DNA of 64,000 nt from Arachnia rubra (GCF_019973735.1 NZ_AP024463.1:310001-374000); one strand, 5' to 3'; shown: positions 34,091 through 43,783, counted from the first letter of the stretch. Notes: generated by a model not told the origin, from the sequence alone. Program-made: numbers and translations.

Positions 34091-36625
34091 ATGGCTGAGT
34101 GCCTGCTGTGCGGATCCAGCGACAATACGGTCGTATTTGACCTTGGGATGCAGCCGTCGGCGCGTCACTGGCCGCTTCCCGGCGACCCGCTGCCTGATGC
34201 CGCTCACGCCCTGGCGATGCGGCTGTGCCGCGCCTGCGGGCTGGCGCAGCTCGACGCCGACGACACCACCGAACCCGAGGTCGTGGTGCCCGAGCCGCAG
34301 GCGGTCACCGACCAGGCCCGCCAGGCGGTCGCCGACCTGGCCCGGCTAGGCCACCTCGACGGGCGGCGGACGGTCGTCGAGTTCGGCTCCCCGCACGGCG
34401 GCAGCTGGTTGCCCTTCCTCGACCTGGAGCCGGTCAGCGGGCCCGCGGACCTGCTGGTCGACAGCCTCGGCCTCATGCACGACCGCGACCTCCGGGCCGC
34501 CCTGGAGCGCCGCGCTGCGGCGCTCGCCGACGGCGGGCTGGCCGTGTTCCTCATCCAGCCGCTCGGCGACGTCGTCGAGCAGCGTCAGTGGACCGCGCTG
34601 CGCCACGGCCACCACGCCTACTTCTCCCTCACGTCGCTGCGTGGTGCGCTGGAGCTCGCAGGTCTCGCCCCGGTCACCGCCCTGCGATACGACCTCTACG
34701 GCGGGGTCGCCGTCGTGCTCGCGGCCCGCGGCGGGCAGCCCGACGCCGGCCTCCGGGCCGCGTACGACGACGAGGCCCGGAAGGGTCTCGCCACCCCGGG
34801 GGGTCTCGCCGGCCTCGCCGACGCGGTGACGGAGTCGTTGGGCCAGCTGCGTGACTACCTGGCCGACCGCCAGGCCACCGGCACCCGCCTGTTCGCGTAC
34901 GGTGCGGCGTCCAAGGCCGTCGCGGAGCTGGCGATGGTGGGGGAGGTGGCCGGCGCGATCCTCGCGGTCGGCGACGCGTCGCCCAACAAGCAGGGCCGCT
35001 GCATGCCGGGCAGCCGGGTGCCGGTCGTCAGCCCGGAAGAGCTCATCGAGGCAGGCCCGGAGGAGGTCCTGCTGCTGCTGGCCGACCTGCAGGACGAGGT
35101 CCTGGCCGCCTATCCGCAGCTGAGGGGACGGCTCGTCGCGGCGGGTCCCGGCGGGATCGCCCGTCCGAGCCGCCGCATCGACGCCTGGCCCGGCTCGGTC
35201 GCCGCCCAGGCGCGGCTCCACGAGGTCGTCCCCGGCGGGGCCCACACCTACGCGCGCGGCCCGGACCAGTACCCGGAGTCCGCGCCGGTGGTGATCGTGC
35301 GGGGCCGCGGGGCGCAGGTGTGGGACGTCGACAACCACTCCTACGTCGAGTACGGCATCGGGCTGCGCGCTGTCACCCTCGGCCACCGGCATCCACGGGT
35401 CGACGAGGCGGTCCGCCGAGCGCAGCGCGATGGCATCAGCTTCTCGCGCCCCACCCTGCTGGAGGCCAAGACCGCCGAACGGTTCCTGGCGAACGTGCCG
35501 GGTGCGGAGCGGGTGAAGTTCGCCAAGAACGGCTCTGACGTCACGACCGCCGCCGTCAAACTCGCCCGGGCCGCCACCGGCCGCTGGCGCATTGCCGTCG
35601 CCGACCAGTCGTTCTTCTCTGTGGACGACTGGTGGATCGGCCACACCGCCATGAACGCCGGTACCCTCCCCGCGGAGGTCGAGGCGGGCAGCCTGTTTCC
35701 CTACGGCGACCTCGGTGCGGTGCGCGCCATCGTCGAGCAGGGCGACGTGGCCGCCGTCATGCTGCAGGCCGCCGACGCCACCACCGAACCCGACCTGCCC
35801 TTCCTCACCGGGCTGCGGGAGCTGTGCGACCGCACCGGCACGGTGCTCGTCTACGACGAGATCGTCACCGGCTACCGCTGGCACACCGGCGGCATCCAGG
35901 CCCTCACCGGAGTCAGCCCGGACCTCAGCTGCTGGGCCAAGGGCATCGGCAACGGCTATGCGATCTCCGCGCTCACTGGGCGCGCCGACCTGATGGACCT
36001 GGGCGGCCTGGCCACCGGCCGGGACCGTCCCTTCCTCGTGTCGACGACCTACGGGCCGGAGTCCGTCGGCCTCGCCGCGCTCGGGGCGGTGATGGACGAG
36101 TACGCCGCATCCGACCCGATCGCCGCGATCCGCTCTGCGGGGGAGCGCCTCGCAGCGGGCATGACCGAGGTCACATCCGCCGCCGGGCTCAGCCGCCACC
36201 TTTTCCCCGCCGGCGACCCGCGATGCCTCGTGTTCACCACGCTCGACGCCGACGGCAACCGCTCGCAGGCCATGCGGACGGTGCTGATGCAGGGACTCCT
36301 GCGGCACGGGGTGCTCGCCCAGTCCTGGGTCACCTGCGCGGCACACTCCGAGGCCGACATCGACCACACCATCGAGGCCATCGCCCTGAGCCTGGACGAC
36401 TATGCGCGCGCCCTCGCCGACGGCCCGGAGAGCGTGCTCACCGGAAGGCCCGTCGCCCCGTCGATGCGTCCCTACGCGGCACCGCGGCAGATCACCCTGA
36501 CAGGTCCGAAACGAGCCGGAAAACCAGGGGGTGAGGGCCAGGGCTCGCTACTATCCAAGGAGGCAGGGGGGAACACAGTCTTCGAACACGTACGCGAGCA
36601 CACCAGATCCAGGGAGGTCAGATGA
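34091..36625 (+). CDS. Fusion: NovU-like methyltransferase + class III aminotransferase/aminomutase
   Basis: 844 aa, ATG 34091 with GGAGG upstream. The N-terminal part (about 1-370) is a diverged sugar methyltransferase: zinc pairs C4/C7 and C46/C49, a weakened SAM loop VVEFGSPHGGSW, and a Methyltransf_14 end with RLFAYGAASKAVAEL. The C-terminal part (about 375-815) resembles glutamate-1-semialdehyde aminomutase: VVPGGAHTYARGPDQYP, VKFAKNGSDVTTAAVKLARA, Asp589 in VLVYDEIVTGYR and PLP-lysine 617 in CWAKGIGNG. No stop or frameshift separates the halves. It may both modify and aminate a keto-sugar. Overlaps the next gene by 4 bp. Confidence 0.88.
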   Translation: MAECLLCGSSDNTVVFDLGMQPSARHWPLPGDPLPDAAHALAMRLCRACGLAQLDADDTTEPEVVVPEPQAVTDQARQAVADLARLGHLDGRRTVVEFGSPHGGSWLPFLDLEPVSGPADLLVDSLGLMHDRDLRAALERRAAALADGGLAVFLIQPLGDVVEQRQWTALRHGHHAYFSLTSLRGALELAGLAPVTALRYDLYGGVAVVLAARGGQPDAGLRAAYDDEARKGLATPGGLAGLADAVTESLGQLRDYLADRQATGTRLFAYGAASKAVAELAMVGEVAGAILAVGDASPNKQGRCMPGSRVPVVSPEELIEAGPEEVLLLLADLQDEVLAAYPQLRGRLVAAGPGGIARPSRRIDAWPGSVAAQARLHEVVPGGAHTYARGPDQYPESAPVVIVRGRGAQVWDVDNHSYVEYGIGLRAVTLGHRHPRVDEAVRRAQRDGISFSRPTLLEAKTAERFLANVPGAERVKFAKNGSDVTTAAVKLARAATGRWRIAVADQSFFSVDDWWIGHTAMNAGTLPAEVEAGSLFPYGDLGAVRAIVEQGDVAAVMLQAADATTEPDLPFLTGLRELCDRTGTVLVYDEIVTGYRWHTGGIQALTGVSPDLSCWAKGIGNGYAISALTGRADLMDLGGLATGRDRPFLVSTTYGPESVGLAALGAVMDEYAASDPIAAIRSAGERLAAGMTEVTSAAGLSRHLFPAGDPRCLVFTTLDADGNRSQAMRTVLMQGLLRHGVLAQSWVTCAAHSEADIDHTIEAIALSLDDYARALADGPESVLTGRPVAPSMRPYAAPRQITLTGPKRAGKPGGEGQGSLLSKEAGGNTVFEHVREHTRSREVR

Positions 36626-38778
36626 GTGTCGAGGCCTCTCAGCATCAACGCGTCGAACCGGCGCGCGCCTCAGATGCGCCAGAACCCGAGATGCGGCCGG
36701 TGGCGGTAGACGAACAGGCCACCGAGGCCGAGTCCCGGGTCAACCGGTTCTGGCTCGCGGTCTTCCTGGCCACCTTCGGGGCCTTCGCCGCCACCGGTGT
36801 GATCGCCGGCGCCCAGGGCGGCGCCATGGGGCTGCTGGTGGCCATCGCGCTGCACACCGTGCCTGGGCTCGTCATCGGGCTTGTCACCCGGCTGCGCGGC
36901 ATGGACCTCATCCTGGCGTGGTTCGTCGGCAGCCTCGGGGTGCTGATCCTCTGCTCGTTCCCATTCGCGATCAACAACCTCTGGCATCCGCGTGCGATAG
37001 CGGCCTCCATCCTCGTGCTGTCGGTGGCGGGGGCGGTCTGGGCGGCGCGCACACACCCGTCGGGGACGCATGCGACGTGGCTGCGCCAGGCGTTCCGGGC
37101 GAGCGCCGGGCCGGTCGGGCTCGCCACCGCGGGTTTCCTGCTGGCGGTGATCACCGCCGCCGTGCGCGCCCAGCCCCCCAGCTACTACGGCGCCGCCTGG
37201 GCCGCGGGACCGTTCTGGTTCATCGGCCTCGGCGCGATCGTCTTCGCCGTGTGCTGGGCGTTCTCCAGCACGAGGGGACTCGGCTGGAGCATCGTGCTGC
37301 TGGCCACCGTCGTCCCGATGAGCCAGGCCATGATGTACGGCATGCCGACGGTGCAGGTCGCGGCCCGGCACATCGGCATCGTGCAGCAGCTGATCACCAA
37401 CAACGGCCTGGACCGCAACGAGGGCATCTACCAGGCGTACTCGGGTCTGTTCACGTCCAGCGCGCTGGTGCAGCAGGCCGCCGGGTGGTCCGACATGATG
37501 CTCTACGCCGCGGTGTTCGGGGCTGTCGGCGCCGGGGTCAACTGCCTGGCCGTCGCGGCCCTGGCGCGGTATTTCGTCGACGACGAGCGCGCCTGGTGGG
37601 CGGCTCTGGTGTTCGCGCTCGGATCCAGCCTCACCACGAGCTTCTACGCCCCCCAGGTGGTGGGCCTGGCGTTCGTGACCGTCGCCACCATGGCGCTGCT
37701 GCGCAACAGCGCGGGCCTGAGGTGGTCGCGGATAGCGGCGGCGGCGATGCTGTCGGTGACCGTCGCCTTCACCCACCAGATCAGCCCGTTCCTCGCGACC
37801 CTGGTGTGCATAGCGCTGGTCGTGGTGCGGCTGATGAAGCTGTGGTGGGCCCCAGCGGTCCTGATCACCCCCGCGGTGATCTGGGCGCTGCTCAACCGGG
37901 GTGTGCTGAAGTCGTACGTGTCCGCCGACGAGCTGTTCAACATCCTCAAAAACTTCCGGACCCCCACGAGGCAGACCTCCAGCGCCCTCTCGCCGGACCT
38001 GATCAACATGGTGACGTTCCGGGTGCCCGCGTTCGCCCTGTTCTGCATCGGCGTCGCTGCGATCGTGGCGCTGGTCCGGTTCCGCAACAAGATGACCCTC
38101 GGCCTGGCGCTGGCTGCGGCGAGCCCGGTGGGTCTGTTCGCCGCTTCCTCCTATGGAGCGGAGGGCGCTTTCCGGGTGACGCTGTTCTGCCTGCCGTGGC
38201 TCGCGATCATCGGGTCGATCAACCTGCCCAAGACGGGCCGCCGGTTCTGGACGGTGCCGTGGCATCCGGTGCGCAACGCGGGGGTGGTTGCGCTGACGCT
38301 GGTGTTCGTCATCGGTACGACCGGCATGGACTACACGCGTGTGATGCGGGAAGAGAACGTCAAGGCCATCCGCTGGATAGAGAGCCACATCACCGACGAA
38401 TCCCAGGTGTACACGCTCGGCACCGAGCTGGCCGACCCGCTGCCGCTGTCGGGCAAGGACGTGTTCTACATCTCCCGTGAGCTGCTGCTGCTCAACGAAC
38501 CCGGCATCGAGGAGGTCTACCCCTCGAAGGTTGGCGACGAGTACGACCCCCAGGCCGATCTGCAGCTGCTCATGCGCTACTGGATGGCCAGGCCGGGTGA
38601 TGTGCGGTACGTGCTGGCGACCGCGTCGATGAAGGCATTCGACCAGCGCTACGGTCAGCAGCTGGTCTCCGACCAGACCCGCCTTGAGGAGGCGCTGCGG
38701 AACTGGCCGGGGGTCACCGTCGTCTACCAGGGCGATGGCGCGGCCGTCTACCAGCTGCCAGAAGGCGGCAGCTCATGA
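36622..38778 (+). CDS. Large polytopic membrane protein of the glycan cluster
   Basis: 718 aa with about twelve to thirteen TM helices between residues 40 and 560 and a soluble C-terminal domain of ~140 residues. The layout resembles membrane glycosyltransferases (GT-C-like) or polymerases of surface glycans. The extracellular loop near residues 250-285 would hold an active site (LDRNEGIYQAYSG). Start ATG 36622. Function inferred from context only. Confidence 0.75.
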   Translation: MSVEASQHQRVEPARASDAPEPEMRPVAVDEQATEAESRVNRFWLAVFLATFGAFAATGVIAGAQGGAMGLLVAIALHTVPGLVIGLVTRLRGMDLILAWFVGSLGVLILCSFPFAINNLWHPRAIAASILVLSVAGAVWAARTHPSGTHATWLRQAFRASAGPVGLATAGFLLAVITAAVRAQPPSYYGAAWAAGPFWFIGLGAIVFAVCWAFSSTRGLGWSIVLLATVVPMSQAMMYGMPTVQVAARHIGIVQQLITNNGLDRNEGIYQAYSGLFTSSALVQQAAGWSDMMLYAAVFGAVGAGVNCLAVAALARYFVDDERAWWAALVFALGSSLTTSFYAPQVVGLAFVTVATMALLRNSAGLRWSRIAAAAMLSVTVAFTHQISPFLATLVCIALVVVRLMKLWWAPAVLITPAVIWALLNRGVLKSYVSADELFNILKNFRTPTRQTSSALSPDLINMVTFRVPAFALFCIGVAAIVALVRFRNKMTLGLALAAASPVGLFAASSYGAEGAFRVTLFCLPWLAIIGSINLPKTGRRFWTVPWHPVRNAGVVALTLVFVIGTTGMDYTRVMREENVKAIRWIESHITDESQVYTLGTELADPLPLSGKDVFYISRELLLLNEPGIEEVYPSKVGDEYDPQADLQLLMRYWMARPGDVRYVLATASMKAFDQRYGQQLVSDQTRLEEALRNWPGVTVVYQGDGAAVYQLPEGGSS

Positions 38779-39635
38779 GCGTCGCGGTGGTCCTCCTCGC
38801 CCACGACAAACCAAAGCTGCTGAGACGGCTGGTGGACGCGCTCGACGGGCTCCCGGTCTTCCTGCACATCGATGCCCGGGTGCCCGATGCGCAGTATGCC
38901 GAGCTGACCAGGGATCTGCCGCCGCGGGTGCGCCCGGTGCCGCGTTTCGCGTCCGACTGGGCGACGTTCCAGCTGGTGGAGGCCGAGCTCGCCGGGTACC
39001 GCGAGGCCTTGGAGCACACCGACGCCGAGCATGTCATCATGATGACCGGCGCCGACTATCCCCTAGTGAGCGCGGACCGGCTCGCCAGCCGGCTCGCTGG
39101 CCTGCGCGGCGTCTCCTGGGCTGACGTGTGGCGGCTGCCGATCACGTTCTGGGGCCCGATGGGCGGCTACGACCGGTTCATCTTCCGCAACAGGGTGCGC
39201 AACCGCAAACGGGTGTGGTCCCTCGTGCCGCGGCCCTGGCCGCGTGGGGTGCGACCCGCGGGCGGGTCGCAGCTGAAGATCCTCGCGCGCCGCCACGCTG
39301 AGCGGCTGCTGGAGCTCGTCGAGGCCCGCCCCGACCTGATCGAGTACTTCCACGACGTGTGGATTCCCGACGAGGTGATGCTGCCGAGCCTGCTCGTCTC
39401 GCCGGCGTTCGGGATGGACTGGGAGGCCAGCCACGTGCGCGGCGAGCATGCCTGGTACATCGACTGGGGCAAGCAACCCAGCCCGCATCCGCGGATCCTG
39501 GGGGTCGAGGATCTCCTGGCGCTGCGCGATGCCCGGACCCGTGCGACGGCGCCGGCGCTGTTCGCGCGCAAGTTCACCGAGGACTCCTGGCCAGCGCTGG
39601 ACCGTATCGAGGAGGAGCTGTGGCCTCTGCCATGA
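38775..39635 (+). CDS. GT14-like (core-2/I-branching) glycosyltransferase
   Basis: 286 aa. The start VAVVLLAHDKPKLLRRLV, then FLHIDARV, FASDWATFQLVEAE and MMTGADYPLVS match bacterial members of the core-2/I-branching beta-1,6-GlcNAc-transferase family. DVWIPDEVMLPSLL supplies the conserved acidic motif near the C-terminus. Cytoplasmic. Overlaps both neighbours by 4 bp. Confidence 0.85.
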   Translation: MSVAVVLLAHDKPKLLRRLVDALDGLPVFLHIDARVPDAQYAELTRDLPPRVRPVPRFASDWATFQLVEAELAGYREALEHTDAEHVIMMTGADYPLVSADRLASRLAGLRGVSWADVWRLPITFWGPMGGYDRFIFRNRVRNRKRVWSLVPRPWPRGVRPAGGSQLKILARRHAERLLELVEARPDLIEYFHDVWIPDEVMLPSLLVSPAFGMDWEASHVRGEHAWYIDWGKQPSPHPRILGVEDLLALRDARTRATAPALFARKFTEDSWPALDRIEEELWPLP

Positions 39636-41050
39636 CCCAGGACGGGGAGGCGGCCTCTCGCGGGCAGGCCTCCGACCTATTCGGCCGGGGGATGCTGTAT
39701 GTCGTCATCTGGTCGATGCAGATGATCGCCGCGGTGGTGGTCTCGCCGGTGCTGGCATACACGCTGCCGGTGGCGGGGTTCGGTTCGCTCTCGGCGGCCA
39801 TCGCGCTGTACCAGCTCTTGATCGTCGTCACCGTGCTGGGCCTGGACCAGGCCCTGGAGATGCAGCGGGTCGAGGACAGCGACCGCACGCGCGCCCGGGG
39901 ACTGCTTGCCGCAGGCCTGGCGATCGATGCGGTCATCGTCGGGTGCATCGCGCTGCTGGCGCCGTTCTGGGCGCCTGCCCTGGGGTTCTCCAGTTTCACA
40001 CTGGTGCTCATCACGCTGGGGTGGACGGCGCCCGGCGCCGGGGTGCTGCTGGTGCTGTCGCTGCTGCAGGCTGAGGATCGGTTCGCGCGGTTCGCCACCG
40101 TCTCGCTGATCTCGACGGTCGGCAGCCAGGTCGTTGGCATCGGGCTGCTGTTCGCGTGGGAGCGGACCCCGGAGGTCTACGCGCTGGGCGGGGTCGTCGG
40201 GCAGGTGACGGCGCTGACGCTGGGCCTGGCGTGGACCCGGCCGCGGCTGGCGGGCCTGTGGGACCGGGAGACGCTGCTCCGTGGGCTGCGCCTCGGACTG
40301 CCGCTCGCGCTGACAGGGCTGTCGTCCTTCCTGCTGACCGCTGGTGACCGGTTCATCATCCAGCGCATGCTGGGGCAGGAGCAGGTGGCGCGCTACCAGG
40401 TGGCGTTCACCGTCGGCAACGTGGTCACGTTGATGCTGACGTTCACCAACCGCGCCTGGCTGCCACGCCTGAAGAGCATCGCTGACGACGTCGCGCGCTG
40501 GCGGGTGATCGCCGCGTCGCGTGACGGGGTGTTCTCGCTGGTGGCGTGGGCGGTGCTGGGGATTACCGTCGCCGCGCCGTCGCTGCTGCGGGTCTTCGCG
40601 CCCTCAGCGTACGAGCAGGAGCATCTCGTCTCGGTCGTTGCCCTCATCGGGCTGGCGGCGTTCCCCGTCGCCGCGGCGGCCGCCAGCAGCCAGATGCTCG
40701 TGACGATCCGCTGGTCGGTGCCCATAGCGTGGGCGTCCGCGACCGCGGTGGCGGTCAAGATCGTCGCGACGTTCGCGCTGATCATTCCCCTCGGCCTCGA
40801 CGGCGCCGCCCTGGCGACGTTCCTGGCGCTGCTCGCCCAGGCGGTGGTGCTGCGGATCGCGGTGAGCCGCCGGCACGCCCCGGTCCGCCCGGCATGGCGG
40901 GTCGTCGTGCTGATCGTCGTCGCGGTGGCGGGCTGTGTGGTCTCGGTGGCTGCGCCGCAGGACCTCGCCTGGAACATCGGGCGTTTCGCGTTCGCCTGCT
41001 GCTGCCTGGTCCCGTTCTTCCTCGGCCTGCGCAAACTCCAGGCCGGCTAG
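39632..41050 (+). CDS. Polysaccharide flippase (Wzx/MATE-like)
   Basis: 472 aa with about twelve to fourteen TM helices and the PST/Wzx pattern, including GDRFIIQRMLGQEQVARYQVA-type loop residues. It would move lipid-linked glycan across the membrane. ATG 39632 overlaps the previous stop; GTG 39620, with AGGAGG 4 nt before it, is a real alternative adding four residues. Confidence 0.87.
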   Translation: MTQDGEAASRGQASDLFGRGMLYVVIWSMQMIAAVVVSPVLAYTLPVAGFGSLSAAIALYQLLIVVTVLGLDQALEMQRVEDSDRTRARGLLAAGLAIDAVIVGCIALLAPFWAPALGFSSFTLVLITLGWTAPGAGVLLVLSLLQAEDRFARFATVSLISTVGSQVVGIGLLFAWERTPEVYALGGVVGQVTALTLGLAWTRPRLAGLWDRETLLRGLRLGLPLALTGLSSFLLTAGDRFIIQRMLGQEQVARYQVAFTVGNVVTLMLTFTNRAWLPRLKSIADDVARWRVIAASRDGVFSLVAWAVLGITVAAPSLLRVFAPSAYEQEHLVSVVALIGLAAFPVAAAAASSQMLVTIRWSVPIAWASATAVAVKIVATFALIIPLGLDGAALATFLALLAQAVVLRIAVSRRHAPVRPAWRVVVLIVVAVAGCVVSVAAPQDLAWNIGRFAFACCCLVPFFLGLRKLQAG

Positions 41051-41193
41051 GGAGCCAGCGCCGCGCCAGCCGTTTTCCGCACATCGGCGGTAGGGTGGAG
41101 TCGATCAGCCAGCGAGGGAGGCAGACAGCTGTCAAAGCCTCTGGCATCGGTGTATCCAGTATCCGTATGACTCACTGCAGGGAGGGAAGTCTT

Positions 41194-41421
41194 ATGAGCA
41201 AGACTCTTGACGTTGTACAGCGTTGGCCTGAGCTGTTCACAGATCTGGATCAGGGGCAGCATGATGCCGTACTCCAGGCTCTCGCCGCCGGTTGGCACGA
41301 AGGCTGGGAGCCCAATCAGAGGGATGTGAAGAACTTAGTCGATAAAGTCTCGGGCCGGATCGATCAGGCTGAGTATATACGTCGTGTCCGCGAGACAGCT
41401 CAAACTACTAACGTCGCGTGA
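41194..41421 (+). CDS. VbhA-like antitoxin
   Basis: 75 aa from ATG 41194 (GGGAGGG 7 nt upstream). The C-terminal half matches the antitoxin_VbhA pattern: LAAGWHEGWEPNQRDVKNLV, then GRIDQAEYIRRV. The inhibitory motif (S/T)xxxE(G/N) appears as AGWHEG, with Ala replacing Ser/Thr. It overlaps the fic gene (GTGA), as is usual for class I Fic modules. Confidence 0.82.
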   Translation: MSKTLDVVQRWPELFTDLDQGQHDAVLQALAAGWHEGWEPNQRDVKNLVDKVSGRIDQAEYIRRVRETAQTTNVA

Positions 41422-41762
41422 CTCGGTTTGAGTCCTGGGAGGATTACTTCTACCCGGAAACCTATGATTCTGCCCGTGGGTATGGGACGTTACGGAACAA
41501 ACTGGGCATTCGTGATGCGACGGAACTACGCCGTCAGGAATACGCTTTGGTATTCAGTCGTCAAGCGGAGCTTCATACTGCCCCGAATCTCCTTGGGCGT
41601 ACCTACGATGTCGCACATGTCCGGGCCATTCACCGTTATCTCTTCCAGGACGTCTATGAATGGGCAGGCGAGTTCCGCACCGTTGACATGGCGAAGGGAA
41701 CCGGCGTGTTCGCGCACTGGGATACGGGGATCCAGGATCGTTTGGAGGATGTCCACTACATC

Positions 41763-42662
41763 GAGGCTTATTCATAGACTGTAGGCGAAGATGAGTCCTG
41801 TGACGGCTTGTATTGTGGTTTCGAAGGTGTTGTAGGGGCGGCGGTAATCGGTGTGTAGAACACGCCAGGTTTTGACGTTCGCGATGACACGTTCGATGAG
41901 GTAGCGGACGCGGTTGATGGTCGTGTTGTTTCTTTTGTCGCTGTCGGTGAGTTCACCATGGGCGGGTTTCTTCGCGGGGGTGATCATCCCCAATCCGATG
42001 TAGCCTTTGTCTCCAATATGACTTTGACTGTCGAGGGCTGCGAGGAAGCCGGATTCCTTGATGGCCTTTGCATCATGCACACTACCCGGCAGGGGCGGGG
42101 AGATCCAGGCGAGCTGTCCGGCCAGGGTGCAGGCCACTTGCAGGTTCACCCCCGTCGTGTGGTGCTTGCCTGAGTACAGCTCGGGACGGTCGTGCCACGA
42201 CCAGCAGGACACCAGAGTACCGTCGATGATGTACTGACGGTCCGGGTCGAGGTCCCCCACACTGGGCACCCAGTTCTGGAGGGCTTCGGCGATCAGGGGA
42301 GTGTAGACCGCCACCACTCGTGAGATGGTGGCTTGGGAGACTGTGTGGATGTCGGCCAGCAACTCCTGGGTGAGATTGTGCCGCAATATCAACACAGTGA
42401 CCTGGATACAGCGGAACAAGCCCAGGACACGGGACCCTGCCGGGGGAAGGTTTCCGGAACGGGATGTGTGGATCAGTTCGCACAGGTTGAGGATCTGGTC
42501 ACGGTCAAGGCTTGTGGTAGTATTCACGGCGGCGGCTTGTCTTTCATCTGAGGGTTTTCTTTCTGCATTTTGAATTATCTCAGATCGGGCAAGCCGCCCT
42601 CACATCCCCCTCGGGTAAAGTGTTAGCTGGGGAAAGCCAAAACACCCCTATGAATAAGCCTC
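41763..42662 (-). mobile_element. IS5-type insertion sequence, 900 bp, intact
   Basis: Ends GAGGCTTATTCA / TGAATAAGCCTC; ATC duplicated at 41760-41762 and 42663-42665. Its ends match those of the three MITEs and of the decayed copy at 7298, so it is the likely source of their transposase. Confidence 0.96.
41772..42527 (-). CDS. IS5-family transposase (DDE_Tnp_4 type)
   Basis: 251 aa, uninterrupted. The N-terminal HTH region has LTQELLADIHTVSQATISRV. The DDE triad is in YIIDGTLVSCW, IGDKGYIGLG and RYLIERVIANVK. It is homologous to the transposase at 12685 but clearly diverged. Confidence 0.95.
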   Translation of the reverse strand: MNTTTSLDRDQILNLCELIHTSRSGNLPPAGSRVLGLFRCIQVTVLILRHNLTQELLADIHTVSQATISRVVAVYTPLIAEALQNWVPSVGDLDPDRQYIIDGTLVSCWSWHDRPELYSGKHHTTGVNLQVACTLAGQLAWISPPLPGSVHDAKAIKESGFLAALDSQSHIGDKGYIGLGMITPAKKPAHGELTDSDKRNNTTINRVRYLIERVIANVKTWRVLHTDYRRPYNTFETTIQAVTGLIFAYSL

Positions 42663-42961
42663 ATCATCCAGGAAATCCAGTGGGAACATTTGGATTACGA
42701 AAGTTTTAGTGCCTCATCGGCACTTGTTTTTGCCTATCTGAATGCTGCACATCCATTCCGGGAAGGCAATGGCCGTTCCTCCAAGGTGTTCATGCAGCAC
42801 GTCGCTGAGCAGAGCAGATTCCAGTTCGACTTCACCCAGATTGATCCACGGCTGTGGAACCACGCCTCAGCGCTGAGTGTGCCCGTTTCCCCTAGCTTTG
42901 AGCCCAACCCCCGCCCCCTCATCGGGGTTTTCCAGGCAGCCACCATCGACCGCCCGGCTAC

Positions 42962-43783
42962 CTAATGCCGCCTCCTCCAGAACCACTGCCGCACCGCCCA
43001 GGCGCGCCAGGAGAGATGCGCCACAGCGGGCAGGCAGCGGCGCAGGGCGGCTGGGACCTCGTAGCGCGGCTCAGCGGCGACGTTTTTCAGGAACCGCAGA
43101 TGCTCGTCGAGCTGCTCGCGGGTGTGGCTGCTCGACAGCGAGTCCTGCCAGATGCGGAACGAGGCGTACGACTCGGGCTGGCCGACCATGGTGCCGCGGT
43201 CGATGAGCCGCAGCCAGGCGTCGATGTCCATCGCGAACACAACCGACCCGTCGAAGCCGCCGATCGCGTCGAAATCCCGGCGCCGGAACATCACGCACGC
43301 GGACTCGCCGACCGGGTTGATGCCGTAGCGCACCGTGACCCTCGCGACCTCGGGGGCGGTGCGGGTCCCCAGGAGATGCGGCAGGCCGGCACCGCGGGTC
43401 AGGACCTGGCCGTCGCCGTCGATGAGGTTGCGGCGGCACGCGACGAGACTGACCGACGGGCTCTCCAGGGCCGCAGCCTGTGAGGCGAGGCAGCTGGGGT
43501 GGATGAGGTCGTCTGCGCAGACCACTTTGATCAGTTCGCCCCGGGCCTGCTCGACGGCGGCCTGCCAGTTCTGCGGCAGCGGGACGGTCTCGTCGGAGCG
43601 GACGTAGCGGATGCGGGGGTCGTCGAACTGCGCGACGACCTCGCCGGTGCCGTCCGTCGAGCCGTTGTCTCTGACCACAACCTCGAAGTCGGCATCTTCG
43701 CTGGCCAGCACCGATCGCAGAGTCGATGACAGAGTTGACGCCCCCTGATACACGGGGATGCAGACCGAAATGTGTGGCTTCAT
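42962..43783 (-). CDS. Family 2 glycosyltransferase
   Basis: 273 aa from ATG 43783. GT2 motifs: ISVCIPVYQGASTL, VVVRDNGSTDGTGEV, and CADDLIHPSCL (DxD region), with a later FAMDIDAWLRL. It faces the fic remnant tail to tail with a 4-bp overlap and probably belongs to the surface-glycan set. No TM helix is obvious. Confidence 0.87.
   Translation of the reverse strand: MKPHISVCIPVYQGASTLSSTLRSVLASEDADFEVVVRDNGSTDGTGEVVAQFDDPRIRYVRSDETVPLPQNWQAAVEQARGELIKVVCADDLIHPSCLASQAAALESPSVSLVACRRNLIDGDGQVLTRGAGLPHLLGTRTAPEVARVTVRYGINPVGESACVMFRRRDFDAIGGFDGSVVFAMDIDAWLRLIDRGTMVGQPESYASFRIWQDSLSSSHTREQLDEHLRFLKNVAAEPRYEVPAALRRCLPAVAHLSWRAWAVRQWFWRRRH

Larger units (their letters stand above)
41418..42965 (+). 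pseudogene. fic: Fic-domain AMPylating toxin, split by IS
   Basis: The 5' part (41418-41762) and 3' part (42666-42965) rejoin in frame on removal of the 900-bp IS and one ATC duplication, giving 214 aa. The order matches short class I Fic toxins: N-terminal DSARGYGTLRNKLGI, flap region with WAGEFRTVDMAKG, then the catalytic loop HPFREGNGRSSK. The loop deviates from HxFx(D/E)GNGRxxR only in a final Lys. The catalytic loop lies beyond the IS, so no active toxin is expected. Confidence 0.92.

Noticed and set aside
34346..36367. Minus-strand open frame of 673 codons opposite the fusion gene
   Set aside because: Shadow of GC3 bias. The plus strand carries clear PLP and zinc motifs.
36670..38388. 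Minus-strand open frame of 572 codons opposite the membrane protein
   Set aside because: His/Arg/Asp-rich shadow without family features; the plus-strand gene has regular TM helices.
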